DNA from: Costus lasius
Taxonomy: Eukaryota; Streptophyta; Magnoliopsida; Zingiberales; Costaceae
Direction of reading: 5' to 3'
NCBI GenBank assembly: GCA_027563935.2
Contig: CM050446.2
Span: 33,483,501-33,547,500, forward strand
Length of the DNA: 64,000 nucleotides
Under the pieces are notes generated by a model. The model worked only from the letters and a program-made list of their open reading frames with translations. It was not told the DNA's origin and ran no database searches. Positions 53,247 through 64,000 of the stretch are shown here, piece by piece; position 1 is the first letter of the stretch, and every line of letters starts with the position of its first letter. Both the position numbers and the translations under genes were made by a program.

Positions 53247-54161
53247 TGTTGAGCCACTTATTTCACCCGGAAATAGCAAAAGGAGTATCGCCGAAATTCA
53301 ATTAAAATCAACTTAAGATTGACAGTTCAATGACACCAACACTTTATCAGATAACAGTAAAAAAAAGAGCGATGCAATGTAAGCAGTATAAATATAGCCA
53401 ATAGAACCATGATGACTGTAAAGCCTAAACAACAAGCAGACAAAAAGGGGCAATCACGTGAAGAAGAAAATAGCAGCAGCCTCTATCACTTGAGCATTGA
53501 TGTTCTGATAATTGTCCAACGTTGGAGTGACTGAGGATTCCGGGAATTGAGTAACCAAAATAGTGGATTTGTTGAAAGCAAAATTGGTCAATCACCCAAA
53601 TTCGAACTTCGGCATATGTATATAAGTATAATCGAGGGGAAAGCGGAAAATAGAGGGATAACCAAGTGTGGCTGAACCACCCGTTTGATATATGGAATCA
53701 AGCACAAAACATCCAGAATTTCACGTTCTTGAATAAAAGATAATAATTAAATGGATTCATCATCGAAAACTGCACATGCGACGCCAGAAATCAAAGTGGA
53801 AACGCCAATATTCCTAACAACCAACCAAGAGTTGAACCACGTACTTCATTCAAAGACAGCGAAAGGGAATATCAGATTTTGGCAAGCAAATGTAGAGTGA
53901 CTAATGTTCCCATAGGAATCCGAGGTTAAAGAGCTGTCAAAATATCAAGAGTAACCAATGTCCTACTCAACAAGGATCTCAATACAAAAGAGCAGGCTCA
54001 GCACATGCGGGAATTGGGATACCTTATATCAGGGACCGCTCGGGAATTAATGGAGAAAATGTCGCTACCTGCTCCCGGGACTCCTTCAGGATATTTTGAA
54101 GAAATAAAACCTTTCTCCAGCCTCGTACCAGCTACTCAGTCAAAGCACCAAGCTGCACTAC

Positions 54162-54275
54162 GAGGGATGCAGTCAAAATCTATTTTGACTCACTCAAAAT
54201 ACGAAGTTGTACGATACTATGAGGGATGCAGTCAAAATCTATTTTGACTCACTCAAAATACGAAGCTATACGATA
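54162..54275 (+). repeat. 59-bp tandem duplication in the F LTR
   Basis: Two copies of GAGGGATGCAGTCAAAATCT, ATTTTGACTCACTCAAAATA and a CGAAG-rich end. The AGTCAAAATCTATTTTGACT core is nearly palindromic and is also present at 1021-1042 in the inverted LTR fragment. Confidence 0.85.
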
Positions 54276-54649
54276 AGAGTGGCGCATGGAAAACCTGGCT
54301 CGCGCCATTAAGAACACAGAATGCAGGGCGGCGACTGTCAAAAAAGGAGAAGAACGAAAGAGATGTTGGCAGCGGCCAATAATGAAGGTAAAGACAAAAT
54401 AGCCCGCAAATGGGAGATATTCAGGGCTGATAGGAAAACAGGAAAAAGCGTTCATGACAGCAAAAAAAAAAAAAAAAATGAACAGGCGTGAAAAAAAAGG
54501 AGAGGAGGGAAGCCAGCCAAGAATAAAAGGGGAAGGGGGAGACAAAGAAAAGAGGCAGAAAGAACCGTCGAAGGCATCATCACTAGAAGAAACAGTAAAA
54601 GAGAAGCAAGAAGAAGAAGGTAAAAATGAAAAGAAGTTTTTGATCGCTC

Positions 54650-54800
54650 GGTTTCTCCTAGGCTTCATGGTCGCATTAAGCGGCCTAGCACCACGAATAA
54701 CACACACACACCCTTTTGATCAGTCGTTTTTTTAAGCTTCATGGTCGCATTAAGCGGCCTGGCACCATGAAGAGCACACACTCACTCTTTCGATTATCCG
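54650..54800 (+). repeat. Two copies of the CACACA/GGCTTCATGG unit in the F LTR
   Basis: GCTTCATGGTCGCATTAAGC then GGCCTAGCACC or GGCCTGGCACC, followed by CA-rich and T-rich linkers. Same unit as 441-693 in inverted orientation. The AAGCGGCCT and TTCATGG words are conserved. Confidence 0.8.
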
Positions 54801-56154
54801 TTCTTTTTTTTAAACGCCAAAAAGATATATCGAGATAAAATGGGAGAATGAAGGAGAGACGACAAAGAGGAAGGGAAGCGGGGTGCAGAAGCTGTAAGAA
54901 GAAGGTAAAAAAAAAGGGAGAAGGTAAAAAAGAGGGAAGGAAGGTTAGGGAGCCGAGGGACTGATTTCAAGAGTTCATGCAAGAGTAAAAAAAGAAAGAG
55001 CAAAAAAAGGGAAAAGAAGAAAAGAAGACAAAAAGGAAGAGAAAATGAAAAAGTGGTTCGGAGCCGAAAGGCTGATTCTGGAAGAAAGCATTGAGGGGGG
55101 GGGGGGGGCAGGAGATAAAAAGGAGAAGTAGGGGAGAAGTACCCGTTCAAGGCCTCTTTTGTTTCCCTCCGAGACTCTATCTTCAAAGCCATTGTGATAC
55201 GGCGATCGAACACCTTGCCAAGAGTTCCACAATGAGATGATATGGCGATGGAACACCTTGCCGGAAAGCTCCACAATGAGATGATTGCTACGGAGAGGAG
55301 AGGACGACAAATAAGTTACGCCCGATCATTAAAAAAAAACATAACGAAAGCGACGAGAGCAAAGTAAAATTACCTAAGTTCACCTCCCTAGCCTCCCTAA
55401 CCTCTACAGAAGGGAGTGCGTTTTAGCGACACCGAACTCCAAAGAAAGATCGCTCCATCGCGTTGCTGTAAGACAAAGATGGTGGAGGAATCGCATGGAG
55501 GAATCGAGTGTAGATTACCAGGAATAGTAGAAAAAAAGAGAGAGAAGGGAGAAGGAGAACGAAGATAATCACGAAGAATGCAGATGCAGCAAGCCACCGA
55601 TATGTTTTACTCCGGCGAGGATCTCCGATCGCTACCCTGTGTCAGAAGCTTCAAATGCACTCAAGCCTGAACTCAGAAAAATCTCCATCATAACCAAAAA
55701 GGAAATCGAGCCGTTAGAAAAAGAACGATTAAAAAAAAGAAGAAATTAACAAGACCAAGACTAGAGCCTGCGCCGTTTCTCGAATGAATCTGGCCCAAGC
55801 CCATTTACTGACGGGCCAAAACTCGGAGTGAACCCCGACCCTAAAAAAGGATCCAATTCGTGAAGATTGCGAAGCATCCCTCGATGTGGATTCCGGCCTC
55901 CATATCCTCCCGCTCGACGGATCAGCCATGGATCAACTGTTTGAGAAAGCGCAAGAGAAACTTGAGAAGCCTTGCAAAGCTGCTGCTCTCAGACCCACTG
56001 AACATTCAAACAATCGATAACCCTTTGTCGAAATAAAAATTGATGACGACTGTTCTTTGTCAAGGCATGGAAGGAGAAAGGAACCTAATGTTACGCCAGG
56101 AAATTGTTAAAAGAGGGGAGATAAGGAAAACAGAGCAAAAAAAGGAAAACTTAC

Positions 56155-56505
56155 ATGCCGATTCCTGATTTAATCGGCAAAGTGAAAAGTGCGGCACGGC
56201 CGAGCGTCTCATCGAACCCTAGTCGAAGCTTCATTTCGAAACTGAAGAAAGACTCAACGTTGCTGGAGGCAGATCCGATATCAACGGATCCGACCAAATT
56301 CGATGAATCTGGTCATCTATTGAATTTGACTCGATTCCCCTTTAACAAATTCGACCCGACTACTGATGTTGCCGGAGACAATGATGATGAGCCAGCAATG
56401 AAGCCGAAGGGAGACCCACGAGAAACACGCCACCCACCCATCATATACGAAGATGACCATGATTGTGACCTCAAGAAAAGTGAATGGGGTCGAGCTTGTG
56501 TATAA
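56155..56505 (+). other. Open frame of 116 codons inside the F LTR
   Basis: Starts MPIPDLIGKVKSAARPSVSS and continues acidic and Pro/Asp-rich. Composition is protein-like, but no domain was recognised, and a minus-strand frame overlaps it. It could be a captured host-gene fragment within the LTR or a chance frame. Confidence 0.25.
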
Positions 56506-56684
56506 TCGCGAAAGTACCTGGAAGAGGAGCATGAGGGCCACCCCTCCGCAAAGATCCTCCTCAGCCGGCTGAAGGGGCTCGCTGTCATTGCTAAGCTCCC
56601 TTAATCACACCACCCGAAATTGCCAGCGATCAATCGCCATCTGCAGCAATTGTCTGGACGCCACCGCTGAAAGTTTCCACCGCC

Positions 56685-56755
56685 AGGATGCCGTAGCAGA
56701 CCGATATCGTCGCTGCCGCTAGGATGCCGTAGCAGACCGATGTCGTCGCTGCTTC
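56685..56755 (+). repeat. 36-bp tandem duplication
   Basis: AGGATGCCGTAGCAGACCGA occurs at 56685 and 56721, each followed by T[A/G]TCGTCGCTGC. Confidence 0.85.
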
Positions 56756-57544
56756 GGCTCACAGACGGATGCCCTATTCCTTTTTAGCGCACACAAAAAA
56801 TTGATTCCATCGATGGACTTTGCCGATTCTTGCTACTTTCTCTTCTGCTGACACAGACGATCCGTGTCGCTCGACGTTGTCTTCACTATGCTCATCCGCT
56901 TGGACAAACGAACCCGATTGAATCCACCTGGTCGCAGGATGGGCGATGTCAACGACCTTCCCCTTAATCAGCGTCCTGGCTACTTTCAACGCTGCATCTT
57001 ATGGCGGCACCCAAGGAAGAACTGCCGACAAGCGCCTCCTCACTTCTGCTCTCTCTCCCTCGTAAACGAGCTACTAACGATCATCATTAGCAGTGCCAAC
57101 CTTCTCCTGCCTGCCCCTTCACTGAGGGCAATTCATGATCATCCGGATCCAAGAACTCGGGCTGCTTCATCATCGAGAAGTCAAGGGAAATAACTTTACC
57201 CTTTGACCAAAAGCATGATCGCATATACTGATCTGTTTAAGCGGGGTAGTGTTAATCCTGCTGTCCATGGAGACCCCAATCTAAAGCATTGGACGACAAG
57301 GATTCTCATTCGAATTAAATAAAAAGTATATATATATATACATATAAAGATACATGATGGCATGGCCGCGGCTGATCCGCTCATGATTCGAATTCAAATT
57401 CAGTCACGCTTGACTAGACACGGATCCTGAAAGCCTTATACCAATGCAACGAAATATTGTTTGGGAGTTACGTACGTCGATGTTCATCATCGGGGCGTAA
57501 CTCATCAATATGACGTTACGTCCATTAAGGCTAAAGTATTCTTC

Positions 57545-57838
57545 AAACTAAATCACCCAGTACGCCACAAGGCCGGGTAACTTTCAAAATCAAGTCATCC
57601 AACACGCCGCAAGGCCGGATAAATTTCCAACACGCCGCGAGGCCGGATAAATTTCCAAAATCAAAATATCCAACACGCCGCAAGGCCGGATAAATTTCCA
57701 AATCAAATTATCGAACAAGCCGTAAGGCCGGATAATTTCCAAATCCAAATTACCAGATACGTCGCAAGGCTGGGTAATTCTCCACATCAAATTATCCATC
57801 ATGCCGCAAGGCCGGGTAATTTCCCATTGAAACATCCA
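57545..57838 (+). repeat. 40-bp minisatellite in the F LTR, bracketed by a 65-bp direct repeat
   Basis: About seven units of AACACGCCGCAAGGCCGGAT plus AAATTTCCAAAATCAAATCA-like linkers. The array is flanked by two copies of a segment with ATATTGTTTGGGAG, TACGTCGATGTT and CATCGGGGCGTA at 57453-57510 and 57865-57922. The array and its brackets lie near the 3' end of the LTR. Confidence 0.85.
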
Positions 57839-58277
57839 ACAAGCCTAAACGCAACTTCGGTGGAATATTGTTTGGGAGGTGCATACGTCGATGTTTATCA
57901 TCGGGGCGTAGCTCCTCAATATAACATCAGGTTGCCTAGACCGGACATCACTCAATGAGATGTTTCAAAGTCAAACATCTGATAGACACAAAACGCCCGA
58001 GTCGATGAAAGCTCATTTCGTTTATCATTTAAATTTTATGTCATGTTTTGTATTTCTGTCACGTTTATAAATGATATCGTTCAAATTGTTTCTCTTATTT
58101 TGTTGCGTATTATAGATCTCTTAATCAAAGGTTCCCTAATTTCAGGGGTAATTAACAACGAGCGCTTGCGCCCGTTGGAAGCCAGAACCCATTAAACAAA
58201 AAAACCTTATTAATTTAAGGTGGATTTGAAACGGTCATAATACATTCTCAATGTAACAATTTTGACCCCACAAATTC

Positions 58278-58296
58278 TGGCACGCCCGGTGGGACC
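58278..58296 (+). other. Primer-binding site of element F
   Basis: TGGCACGCCCGGTGGGACC, five bases after the LTR. This form is known from Tat-lineage elements. A tRNA-Arg primer is reported for relatives, but I have not matched it to a tRNA here. Confidence 0.8.
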
Positions 58297-58314
58297 TGGC
58301 TTCTCCTTTCATCT

Positions 58315-59054
58315 TTGAGATCTATATTACGCAACACGAAATTTCACACCCTTGTTCTTATACTCGTTTTGTTCTACGCAGCATTGACACAGAAACTGAA
58401 TATCTTTGTTGAGGACGCATCAATCATCGTGCATGGCGTTCGGTTTGGCTCTATTTCGGAGGACGACGTTGAGTTCATCTATCTACCCTTTTCCGACTCC
58501 GAGAACATTAGAAATGAGGGAAAGATTACTCTGGCTGTCAAGGGCAAGGCCTCCCTGAAGAAGAAAAAGACTGGTACAAGAAAGGAGGAACCCTCGGTCA
58601 CCATTAATGGGGGCATGTTCAGCAAGGGGGAAGAGGAACCGTCTTTCACTATCAATGGGGACGAAATTCATCAAGATGTGTTTTCAAGTCTTAAAAAGAC
58701 AAAGAGGCAAGAACGGCAAGCCTTGAGGAAGAAGAAGGCTAGGCCCTCCAGACAAGGTCGCCTAATCCCTGTAGGCGTAACCATTCTGCTGCTAAGGTAG
58801 AAACTGCCATGACAAACAAGTTTGCGCCGCTTCTGTCGGTTCTGAAGAATTCTAATTTGGTAGAGGGACTGCAACTGCGAACCAACATGCAAAACAAGCC
58901 ACACCCAAAACCCAAAAATATCACTATTCAAAAGACAACGTCTCAAAGGGTTTATGAGGCCTACAAAAAGGCTCAAAAGAATATGAAAAGAAAGGAAAGA
59001 CATTTCAAGACTAGACATAAGGAGACGGAGGTTTATACAATTCATACGGTGTGA
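58315..59054 (+). pseudogene. Gag N-terminal region of element F
   Basis: A frame from MRSILRNTKFHTLVLILVLF, with a hydrophobic start, then DDVEFIYLPFSDSENIRNEG and a Lys-rich segment. After a stop at 58798 and a frame change it continues NKFAPLLSVLKNSNLVEGLQ to HKETEVYTIHTV and a stop at 59052. It is followed in the same frame by gag, so it is probably the N-terminal extension of the polyprotein, broken by mutations. No domain is recognised. Confidence 0.55.
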
Positions 59055-60106
59055 ATGGTGGAACATGCACGGGAGATTGGCTCTAATTCTAAGGAAGAAA
59101 CCCTTCGTGCTATGACAAGAAAAGCTAAGAGTAAAAAATTAGCCTCTGTTGTAATCCAAGAGCCCGTCCAACGATATGAACCAGGAGCGACCTCTTTGCA
59201 CCAGGAAATCTTTAAAGAGGAGGAGGAAGACGAGGATGAACCTGTCATGACCCCAAACCATGACCATAGGGACGAAGCTATCGCTGACCTTAAAAGACAG
59301 CTCAAGAAGAGAGACAACGACATGAGCATCCTCATGGCAAAATTTGAAGAAGTGACAAGTGTTCTAGCAAAAACGCAACAAATGCTATTACGCCAAGGAC
59401 AACTACCGCGAGAGCAGAATAACGCTCCGACAGTGTCTTCTCTACCAGCTCCACAGCTCAATCACCAGCTTAGTCAAATGACGAGGCTATCACCTTGACT
59501 AGGAGTGAAGTGCAAGAACTGGTGATGGACCAGTTAAGGCAACTGGAGGGAGCCAAAATTGCTCCGCGAAGGAGACGAGGGAGGCCTTATCCGGCTGTAT
59601 ACTATGATATCCCTTACCCCAAAGGATACATCATACCGCACTTTAAAATGTTTAATGGAATAGGAAACCCTGACTAGCACTTGGCTCATTTTGTCGCGAC
59701 GTGTGGGAACACTGGCGGCAATAACACCTTATTGCTCCGACAGTTTCCACAAAGTCTCTCAGGGGTCGCCTTTGAGTGGTATTACTCCCTAGAGAATGAA
59801 GTTATCAGAACTTGGGCTGACATGGAGGAAAGCTTCAGAATGAAGTTTGCTTCGGTAAGCGATAAGATAACGATCGCAGACCTGGCAGATGCAAAGAGGA
59901 AAAAGGACGAAACCGTCCTTAATTATATCACAAGGTGGAGAAATTTGAGTATTAAATGCGAAAAGTCACTAGAGCAAACCGAAGCTGTGGAATTGTCGGT
60001 CCGTAATATTGACAACTGGATGGCTCCTTTCCTTTGTGGTAATAGCATTTCAACATTTCAGGAATTAATCACCCATGTAGCAAAGCTTGAACGAACGAAT
60101 CATTAG
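59055..60106 (+). pseudogene. Gag of element F
   Basis: MVEHAREIGSNSKEETLRAM and a coiled-coil-like helix (AIADLKRQLKKRDNDMSILM). After a frameshift near 59497: RSEVQELVMDQLRQLEG, YDIPYPKGYIIPHFKMFNGI and a TAG at 59675 where Gln is usual (GNPD*HLAHF). The Retrotrans_gag domain follows: LLLRQFPQSLSGVAFEWYYS, FRMKFASVSDKITIADLADA, VLNYITRWRNLSIKCEKSL. It ends at a stop at 60104-60106. Confidence 0.8.
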
Positions 60107-60663
60107 CCCTATGTAAATACGCAGAATCCAAGATTCAAGAGGGAAGAGCCAAGAAGGAATGAGCCCAAGGTCGCCTATACAAACGCTGCTAGCAGAAGCA
60201 AAAAGGTAGAAGTTCATAATACAAACATAGCTCGAATCGAAAAAGCACCAACGCTTGGAAAAATAGCCGGGGCAAGCCGCTGACCCTCAAAGAAAGAAAG
60301 AATAAAATCTATTCTTTCAAAAGAGGAAAGACGATGAAGATTTTTAGGGACGCTCTATAGAATGGTTTGCAACTACCAGAGCCGAAACGCCCTGAATAAA
60401 GCAACGAAACTGACGATCCCAACTTTTGCCCTTACCATCGCGTACTAGGGCACACAATAGAAGATTGTTATATTTTTAAATACTGGGTGGAGAAACAATA
60501 TAAGACAGGGAAGATAACTCTGTCAAAGCAAGTACTGAATGAAACCCAAACCGAGGAAGTTGATGTTATTGAAACAAGGATAGATCCGGCGCCCGAAGAA
60601 AGGGAAGAGTGGAATGTGATGGTGTCAAGAAAGACGTCATGACTTCTACGAAAATTAAAACAG
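60107..60663 (+). pseudogene. Gag C-terminus with zinc-knuckle-like motif, element F
   Basis: Basic linker (FKREEPRRNEPKVAYTNAAS) with stops. At 60427 CPYHRVLGHTIEDCYIFK is the Tat-type variant knuckle (C-x2-H-x4-H-x4-C); the stop TGA at 60639-60641 follows. The frame is the same as that of the protease ORF. Confidence 0.65.
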
Positions 60664-61911
60664 ATGTCAGGCATTGTGTGGAAAGACCCTTTGTCTCCGC
60701 AATGTGCACCATCGAGACTACGTCCGCCAACGAGTGAGGATCAAAAGAAAAAGAAAAAGAATTCTCAAACGAAGAGGAAGAAGAACAAGAAAATAGCCTT
60801 TTCAACTAAGGCACAAGAGAAGAGCGATCTCGAAAAATATATCGACTCGCTCGAAGAGTACGAGCAAGACGTACCAGGATCCATAAAGCTTCATCACTAC
60901 ACCACTGAAGAGGTGTGGGAAGGACTTTTGGAAGATGACTCGGAAGACGAAGAATACGAGGTGGAATCCTGTAGAATGATGTCCGTAATCCCGGGACCCC
61001 CAGAGGAAACTGAAACCGAGGATGCTGAAGCTGTCGCTACCAAGAAGATGAGCGCCTGCAACGCGATTAACCTGGTGAGCGACTCTGAAGATGAAGTCTT
61101 ACCTGCCTACCTCTATGAGGAGGCACCCATTGCTGGAAATAGTAAGCAAGGAAACGAGTCCTGCCAAATGAACCTTAGGAGCGGCAAAGTCATAGCAGGA
61201 CGAACGATAGATAAGGAAAAAGAGAAAGTCAAGGGTAAGCAAATTGAGACACAGGAAGTGGACGATAATACAGTGCCTCCAGTAAAGCTATCCCCTTCCG
61301 AATACAATATACTATCGCATTTGAGAAAGGTCCCGGGTCTCCTCAGCATATACGACACATTGATGATGTCACAAGAGTTAAGGGATGTCCTTATCTATGC
61401 CCTGCAAAACCCTCAAAAATTCCAAGCATTCTTCATAGAGGCTGATGTAAGAGAAGCGCTGCATGCGTATGTGACATCCTCCATTACTTTCGACGACGGT
61501 GATCTGCTATTGGGAACGTCGCAACATAACCGGCCACTTTACGTAACCGGAGATGTGGAAGGAGTGAAGATAAATAGGATCCTGGTTGACTCAGGATCGT
61601 CAATCAATCTTCTAACCTTGCGAACCTTAAAAAGTATTTCTTTAGACGTTCGCAATTTGACGGCCGAAAAGGTCGTTATTCAAAGTTTCAACAAAAACAG
61701 CCAAAAAGCTTTGGGCTCCATATGCTTACCATTGTGGCTCGATGATTTAAAGACCGAGGTTAAGTTCCATGTCATCGACACTGATACATCATACAAGGCG
61801 CTGCTTGGGAGGCCCTGGTTGCATGAGAACTATGTAGTCCCTTCCACTCTGCATCAATGTTTAAAATACTTGAGGGAAGGTAGAGAAGAACGCTTCGATG
61901 GAGACATCTAG
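60664..61911 (+). pseudogene. Protease region of element F
   Basis: 415 open codons. A Lys-rich start is followed by an acidic linker and SCQMNLRSGKVIAGRTIDKE, a conserved gag-protease linker motif of Tat elements. Then LHAYVTSSITFDDGDLLLGT, INRILVDSGSSINLLTLRTL (protease active site; Asp codon at 61588-61590) and HVIDTDTSYKALLGRPWLHE. It ends at TAG 61909-61911, after which the same frame stays open into reverse transcriptase. Confidence 0.8.
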
Positions 61912-64000
61912 CCTTTTTCAGTACATGAAATTAAATATGAAGATGCGCATTATTTCATAGGGTCAACAACCCAGCCCTCAAAATCGTCACTACAAAGCGC
62001 GATCATTTCTAAACTAAAGAAGACGACTTTGTCTGCATGTCCCCATTTTGGAAGTGACTCGGAACCAGAAACAAGTGATGACTCAACCTATGCGTGTGAC
62101 GTGATTGAGACTCGTGAGAAGGAAGACTCGTCACAAAGATTCATGTCACGTCGAAATATGATGGGGCACGAGGTAGAGGTCCTGAGGGTTCCCCAAGGCT
62201 GTCTTAAGAGTTTCATTCCTCTTAACACATCCCAAGTCTTCGAGATGAAAACATTCACTGTCCCTGCGAAGAGGGAATATGCAAAAGGAAAACTCTCTAT
62301 CTACAAACCCATACACTTCTATCAATCAGACGAGATTCATCGCATTAAAGCAGATCGAGAAAACGACCCGGAATCAACGCGACTTGCTGAAGTTCCCCCA
62401 TTTGCTTATTATCCTCGAAACTTAAAAAACCTCGTAAAAAAGTTTGGTTGTTTGAAGCCTCGGTTGAAGAGCGAGTTGCGCCAATTTGAGAAGCTGTGGA
62501 ACCCAAGTCCACGAACTATGACTCTACCAAACGGAAAGACCTCCAATACTCGCGGTTTGGGGTATATAGAACCAAGTGAAGAAGCTCTTGGGTTTCATTC
62601 ACATACTTGCAACATGGTGACAATACATGATGTATATGTGGCAGAGCAAGAAAAGGAAGAATTTAAAAGGGCACTGAAAGAGCTAGAAGATGGGGGGCAG
62701 ACCACTTGCGACGAGTTGATCGAGATCAATCTTGGATCGAAGGAGGATGTCAGGCCCACCCACATAAGTGCACAACTCTCCCAGCAAGAGAAGGGCCAGC
62801 TGAAGGCACTCCTCCACGAATTTAGTGATTGCTTTGCGTGGACGTATAAAGAGATGCCGGGCCTCGGCCTGGAGGTTGCCGTTCACAATTTATCGATTAA
62901 TCCTGACATCACTCCGGTGAAACAAGCACTGAGAAGGATGAGAATAGAGCTTGAAGAGCAAATCACCTTTGAAATAAAGAAATTAATCGAGGCCGGCTTT
63001 ATAAGGGAAGAGAAATACGCAGACTGGATAGCAAGTATTGTCTCAGTGAAAAAGAAAAATGGGCAAATCCGAATTTGTGACGATTTTCGAGATTTAAATA
63101 ACGCATGTCCGAAGGATGATTTTCTGCTCCCCGTTACCGAAGTGATGATCGACTCGGTATCGAATTTTGAAGTGTTCTCCTTCATGGATGGGTCATCCGG
63201 TTATAATCAGATCAAAATGGCGCCAGAGGACGAGAAGCACATTGCATTTCGCACACCTGTCGGCATTTTCTGCTATACCGTTATGCCGTTTGGATTAAAG
63301 AATGCTGGGGCAACGTACCAACGCACAATGACTAAAATCTTCGACGATTTAATCCACAGACTTGTCGAGTGCTATGTAGACGACTTAGTGGTCAAGTCGC
63401 GATCTAGAGAAGAACATTGTCAAGACTTGAGGACCGTATTCACTCGCATTCATAAGTACAACCTCAAGATGAACCCACTTAAATGCGCATTTGGGGTGTC
63501 GTCCGGGAAATTCCTGGGTTTTGTGGTAAAACATAGAAAGATTGAAATTGATCCTGCAAAGATAAGCTCAATCAAAAATATGCCGCCACCAAAGAATCTT
63601 AAGGAACTCAGATCCTTTCAAGGACGACTGGCTTATATCAGGAGGTTCATCTCTAACCTATCCGGACGAATCCATCCCTTCTCAAAACTGATGAAGAAAA
63701 ATGCCCCTTTTGTCTGGGATGACACATGTCGAAGCGCATTCAAAAATATCAAGGAATATCTCTCGTGTCCTCCGGTCCTTGGGGCACCTATAACTAGAAA
63801 GCCACTGATCTTATATACCACGGCATTGGAGACGTCTTTGGGAGCATTGCTGGCCCAAACTAATGACGAAGGAAAGGAAACCGCCCTGTACTACCTTAGT
63901 CGGATGTTCGTGGGGGCAGAGCACTCGTATTCTCCAATTGAAAAACAATGTCTAGCTCTGATATTTGCCATTAAGAAATTAAGGCACTATCTCCTTGAGC
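61912..64000 (+). CDS. Reverse transcriptase and RNase H start, element F (open to window end)
   Basis: 696 codons without a stop, same frame as the protease. A linker with FIPLNTSQVFEMKTFTVPAK and GLKKFGCLKP-like text precedes the pre-RT motif QLSQQEKGQLKALLHEFSDC followed by FAWTYKEMPG. RT: INPDITPVKQALRRM, FIREEKYADWIASIVSVKKK, IRICDDFRDLNNACPKDDFL, FSFMDGSSGYNQIKMAPEDE, VMPFGLKNAGATYQRTM and the catalytic YVDD at 63373-63384. RNase H starts PLILYTTALETSLGALLAQ and SPIEKQCLALIFAIKKLRHY. Catalytic RT residues are intact. Known Tat relatives continue with RNase H, a second RNase H-like domain in some, and integrase. Confidence 0.9.

Larger units (their letters stand above)
53247..58272 (+). 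mobile_element. 5' LTR of element F (5.0 kb)
   Basis: From TGTTGAGCCACTTATTTC to TTTTGACCCCACA. It contains a 59-bp duplication (54162-54275), two copies of the 95-bp-type unit (54650-54800), a G14 run (55095-55108), a 36-bp duplication (56685-56755) and a 40-bp minisatellite (57545-57838). Small frames occur, e.g. 56155-56505. The 3' end was placed at the CA before the primer site and the 5' end at the cut in E's primer site. The 3' LTR lies outside the window and would confirm both. Confidence 0.75.
53247..64000 (+). mobile_element. Tat-like Ty3/gypsy element F (5' LTR to RNase H)
   Basis: A 5026-bp LTR starting TGTTGAGCC, primer site at 58278, gag, protease, reverse transcriptase and the beginning of RNase H; it continues past the window. 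The GGCGC before the LTR (53242-53246) is the expected target duplication. Gag has several frameshifts and stops, but the pol part is open. Long LTR, this primer site, the zinc-knuckle form CPYHRVLGHTIEDC and the RT sequence fit the Tat lineage (Ogre/Retand/Tat4-6). Confidence 0.85.

Noticed and set aside
55095..55108. G14 run as a quadruplex regulatory element
   Set aside because: A single homopolymer G-run without neighbouring G tracts; length could also be a sequencing or assembly artefact.

Overview
The window looks like repeat-dense, probably pericentromeric or otherwise heterochromatic, DNA of a flowering plant. It is built almost entirely of Ty3/gypsy LTR retrotransposons of plant-restricted types. 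These are Athila-like elements (tRNA-Asp primer site, gag-protease-pol plus a third ORF), a Tat-like element with a 5-kb LTR, and a chromodomain-type element with a tRNA-iMet primer site. The only trace of an ordinary host gene is one C2-domain exon behind an intron-like acceptor near 1.8 kb. The species cannot be named from this sequence.

Layout. 1-1048: inverted fragment of a Tat-like LTR. 1049-2004: host-gene fragment. 2005-6533 (-): element A, Athila-like, with gag and protease only. 6534-15473 (+): 3' part of element B (spacer, third ORF, 3' LTR), split by a 2.49-kb solo LTR with a 5-bp target duplication. 15474-21794: AT-rich DNA with minisatellites, a (TA)n run and a MITE-like fold-back. 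21795-37054 (+): element C, a decayed Athila-like copy. 26706-34731 (+): element G, a young 8.03-kb insertion with 1610-bp LTRs that show no difference wherever I compared them, flanked by GGTCT, sitting in C's third ORF. 37055-44640 (+): element D (gag-protease-ORF3, no pol) and a second LTR copy. 44885-53246 (-): element E, gag-pol without ORF3. 53247-64000 (+): element F, Tat-like, inserted into E's primer-binding site and running off the window.

How the parts relate. E is the nearest to an autonomous Athila-like element, although disabled. A and D lack reverse transcriptase, RNase H and integrase and would depend on enzymes supplied in trans. G has one uninterrupted gag-pol frame, stopped only by a UGA inside its C-terminal chromodomain. 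The Athila-like copies share much non-coding structure that the coding annotation does not explain: (1) arrays of perfect palindromes in both the LTR and the pol-ORF3 spacer, with a different word in each lineage; (2) an array of five GAAA-capped hairpins in the LTR; (3) a stem-loop downstream of ORF3 with compensatory base changes; (4) a block of about 50 nt across the pol stop codon. These are the best candidates for an undescribed retrotransposon RNA/DNA signalling system. All calls come from reading the sequence; no alignment, folding or database search was run.
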